DNA of 64,000 bases. Origin: Paraburkholderia phenazinium (GTDB lineage: Bacteria > Pseudomonadota > Gammaproteobacteria > Burkholderiales > Burkholderiaceae). Position numbers and translations under genes: made by a program. How positions within the stretch are numbered: position 1 is the stretch's first letter; each line of letters opens with the position of its first letter. This document shows, piece by piece, positions 63,951-64,000 of this stretch. The stretch spans positions 3,224,001-3,288,000 of the forward strand of contig NZ_FSRM01000002.1 of assembly GCF_900141745.1 (NCBI RefSeq), in the 5' to 3' direction. The notes under the pieces are model-generated. The model did no database searches. It saw only the letters and a list, made by a program, of their open reading frames with translations, and was not told the DNA's origin.

Positions 63951-64000
63951 AGGTCACCTCGTGGTGGGCTCGACGAAGAGCAGTTGGCGGCGTGGGCCCG

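Noticed and set aside
1..64000. tRNA, rRNA, CRISPR, insertion sequences or prophage genes
   Set aside because: I saw no T-loop-like signatures, spaced direct repeats, transposase motifs or phage genes by eye. Short or divergent elements could still be missed without a computed search.

Overview
The window is GC-rich, densely coded DNA of a free-living betaproteobacterium. Protein types and gene order (DUF4148 and DUF1488 small proteins, a second IF-1, an NfeD/slipin pair, many LysR/AraC/MFS genes, CaiB-type CoA transferases) point to Burkholderiaceae, most likely Paraburkholderia. That genus call is inference. I see no rRNA, tRNA, CRISPR array or insertion sequence. A few patches look acquired: the hipBA promoter, an A/T-rich methyltransferase, and an MNT/HEPN pair.

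Layout. 1-4.8 kb: a DHA2 drug transporter (cut by the left edge) behind its TetR regulator, then a membrane cytochrome b / molybdopterin oxidoreductase / secreted protein trio and an OsmC peroxidase. 5.1-6.9 kb: a hipBA toxin-antitoxin pair. 6.9-11.1 kb: an RpiR-controlled unit (C45 autoproteolytic amidohydrolase, class III aminotransferase, AhpD-like protein). 11.1-15.8 kb: glycogen-debranching-type glucosidase, a solitary citrate synthase, and a small gene behind an intrinsic terminator. 15.8-21.5 kb: alpha/beta hydrolase with an MreB paralogue, an esterase, an EmrB-type pump and a glutaminase. 21.5-29 kb: methyltransferase, DUF817 protein, regulators, an NAD(P)-binding protein and a sugar-efflux-like MFS unit. 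29.2-32.4 kb: a YqjI/YqjH-like metal-responsive repressor and ferric-siderophore reductase, then an MFS exporter. 32.4-37.6 kb: a fatty- or aryl-acid CoA ligase / acyl-CoA dehydrogenase / enoyl-CoA hydratase set with a divergent AraC regulator. 37.6-42 kb: NfeD protease and slipin, DUF4148 protein, purine permease. 42-48.9 kb: small proteins, an AcoR-like sigma-54 activator, ferredoxin, APS kinase, IF-1 paralogue. 48.9-54.4 kb: a co-directional catabolic unit (CoA transferase, MFS importer, citryl-CoA-lyase-like enzyme, SMP-30 lactonase, IclR regulator). 54.5-57.5 kb: a decayed Fic gene, nasT-nasS nitrate antitermination genes and an MNT/HEPN module. 57.6-64 kb: BON protein, a MarR-EmrA-EmrB-outer membrane channel tripartite pump, and a LysR regulator.

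The most informative non-coding signals are repressor sites. A 14-bp palindrome overlaps a near-consensus promoter in the RpiR unit and recurs upstream of rpiR. Three TCTTwAGA octamers, two of them in a perfect 12-bp tandem repeat, overlie the yqjI-like promoter. GTTCTATC inverted repeats lie ahead of the citryl-CoA-lyase-like unit. Matching TGTGyATrTGCACA sites lie ahead of marR and emrA. GTCAyATrT repeats overlap the candidate hipB start codons. The best candidate for an undescribed pathway is the 48.9-54.4 kb unit, which reads as breakdown of a lactone of a citrate-like acid. The RpiR-controlled amide/amine unit is second.
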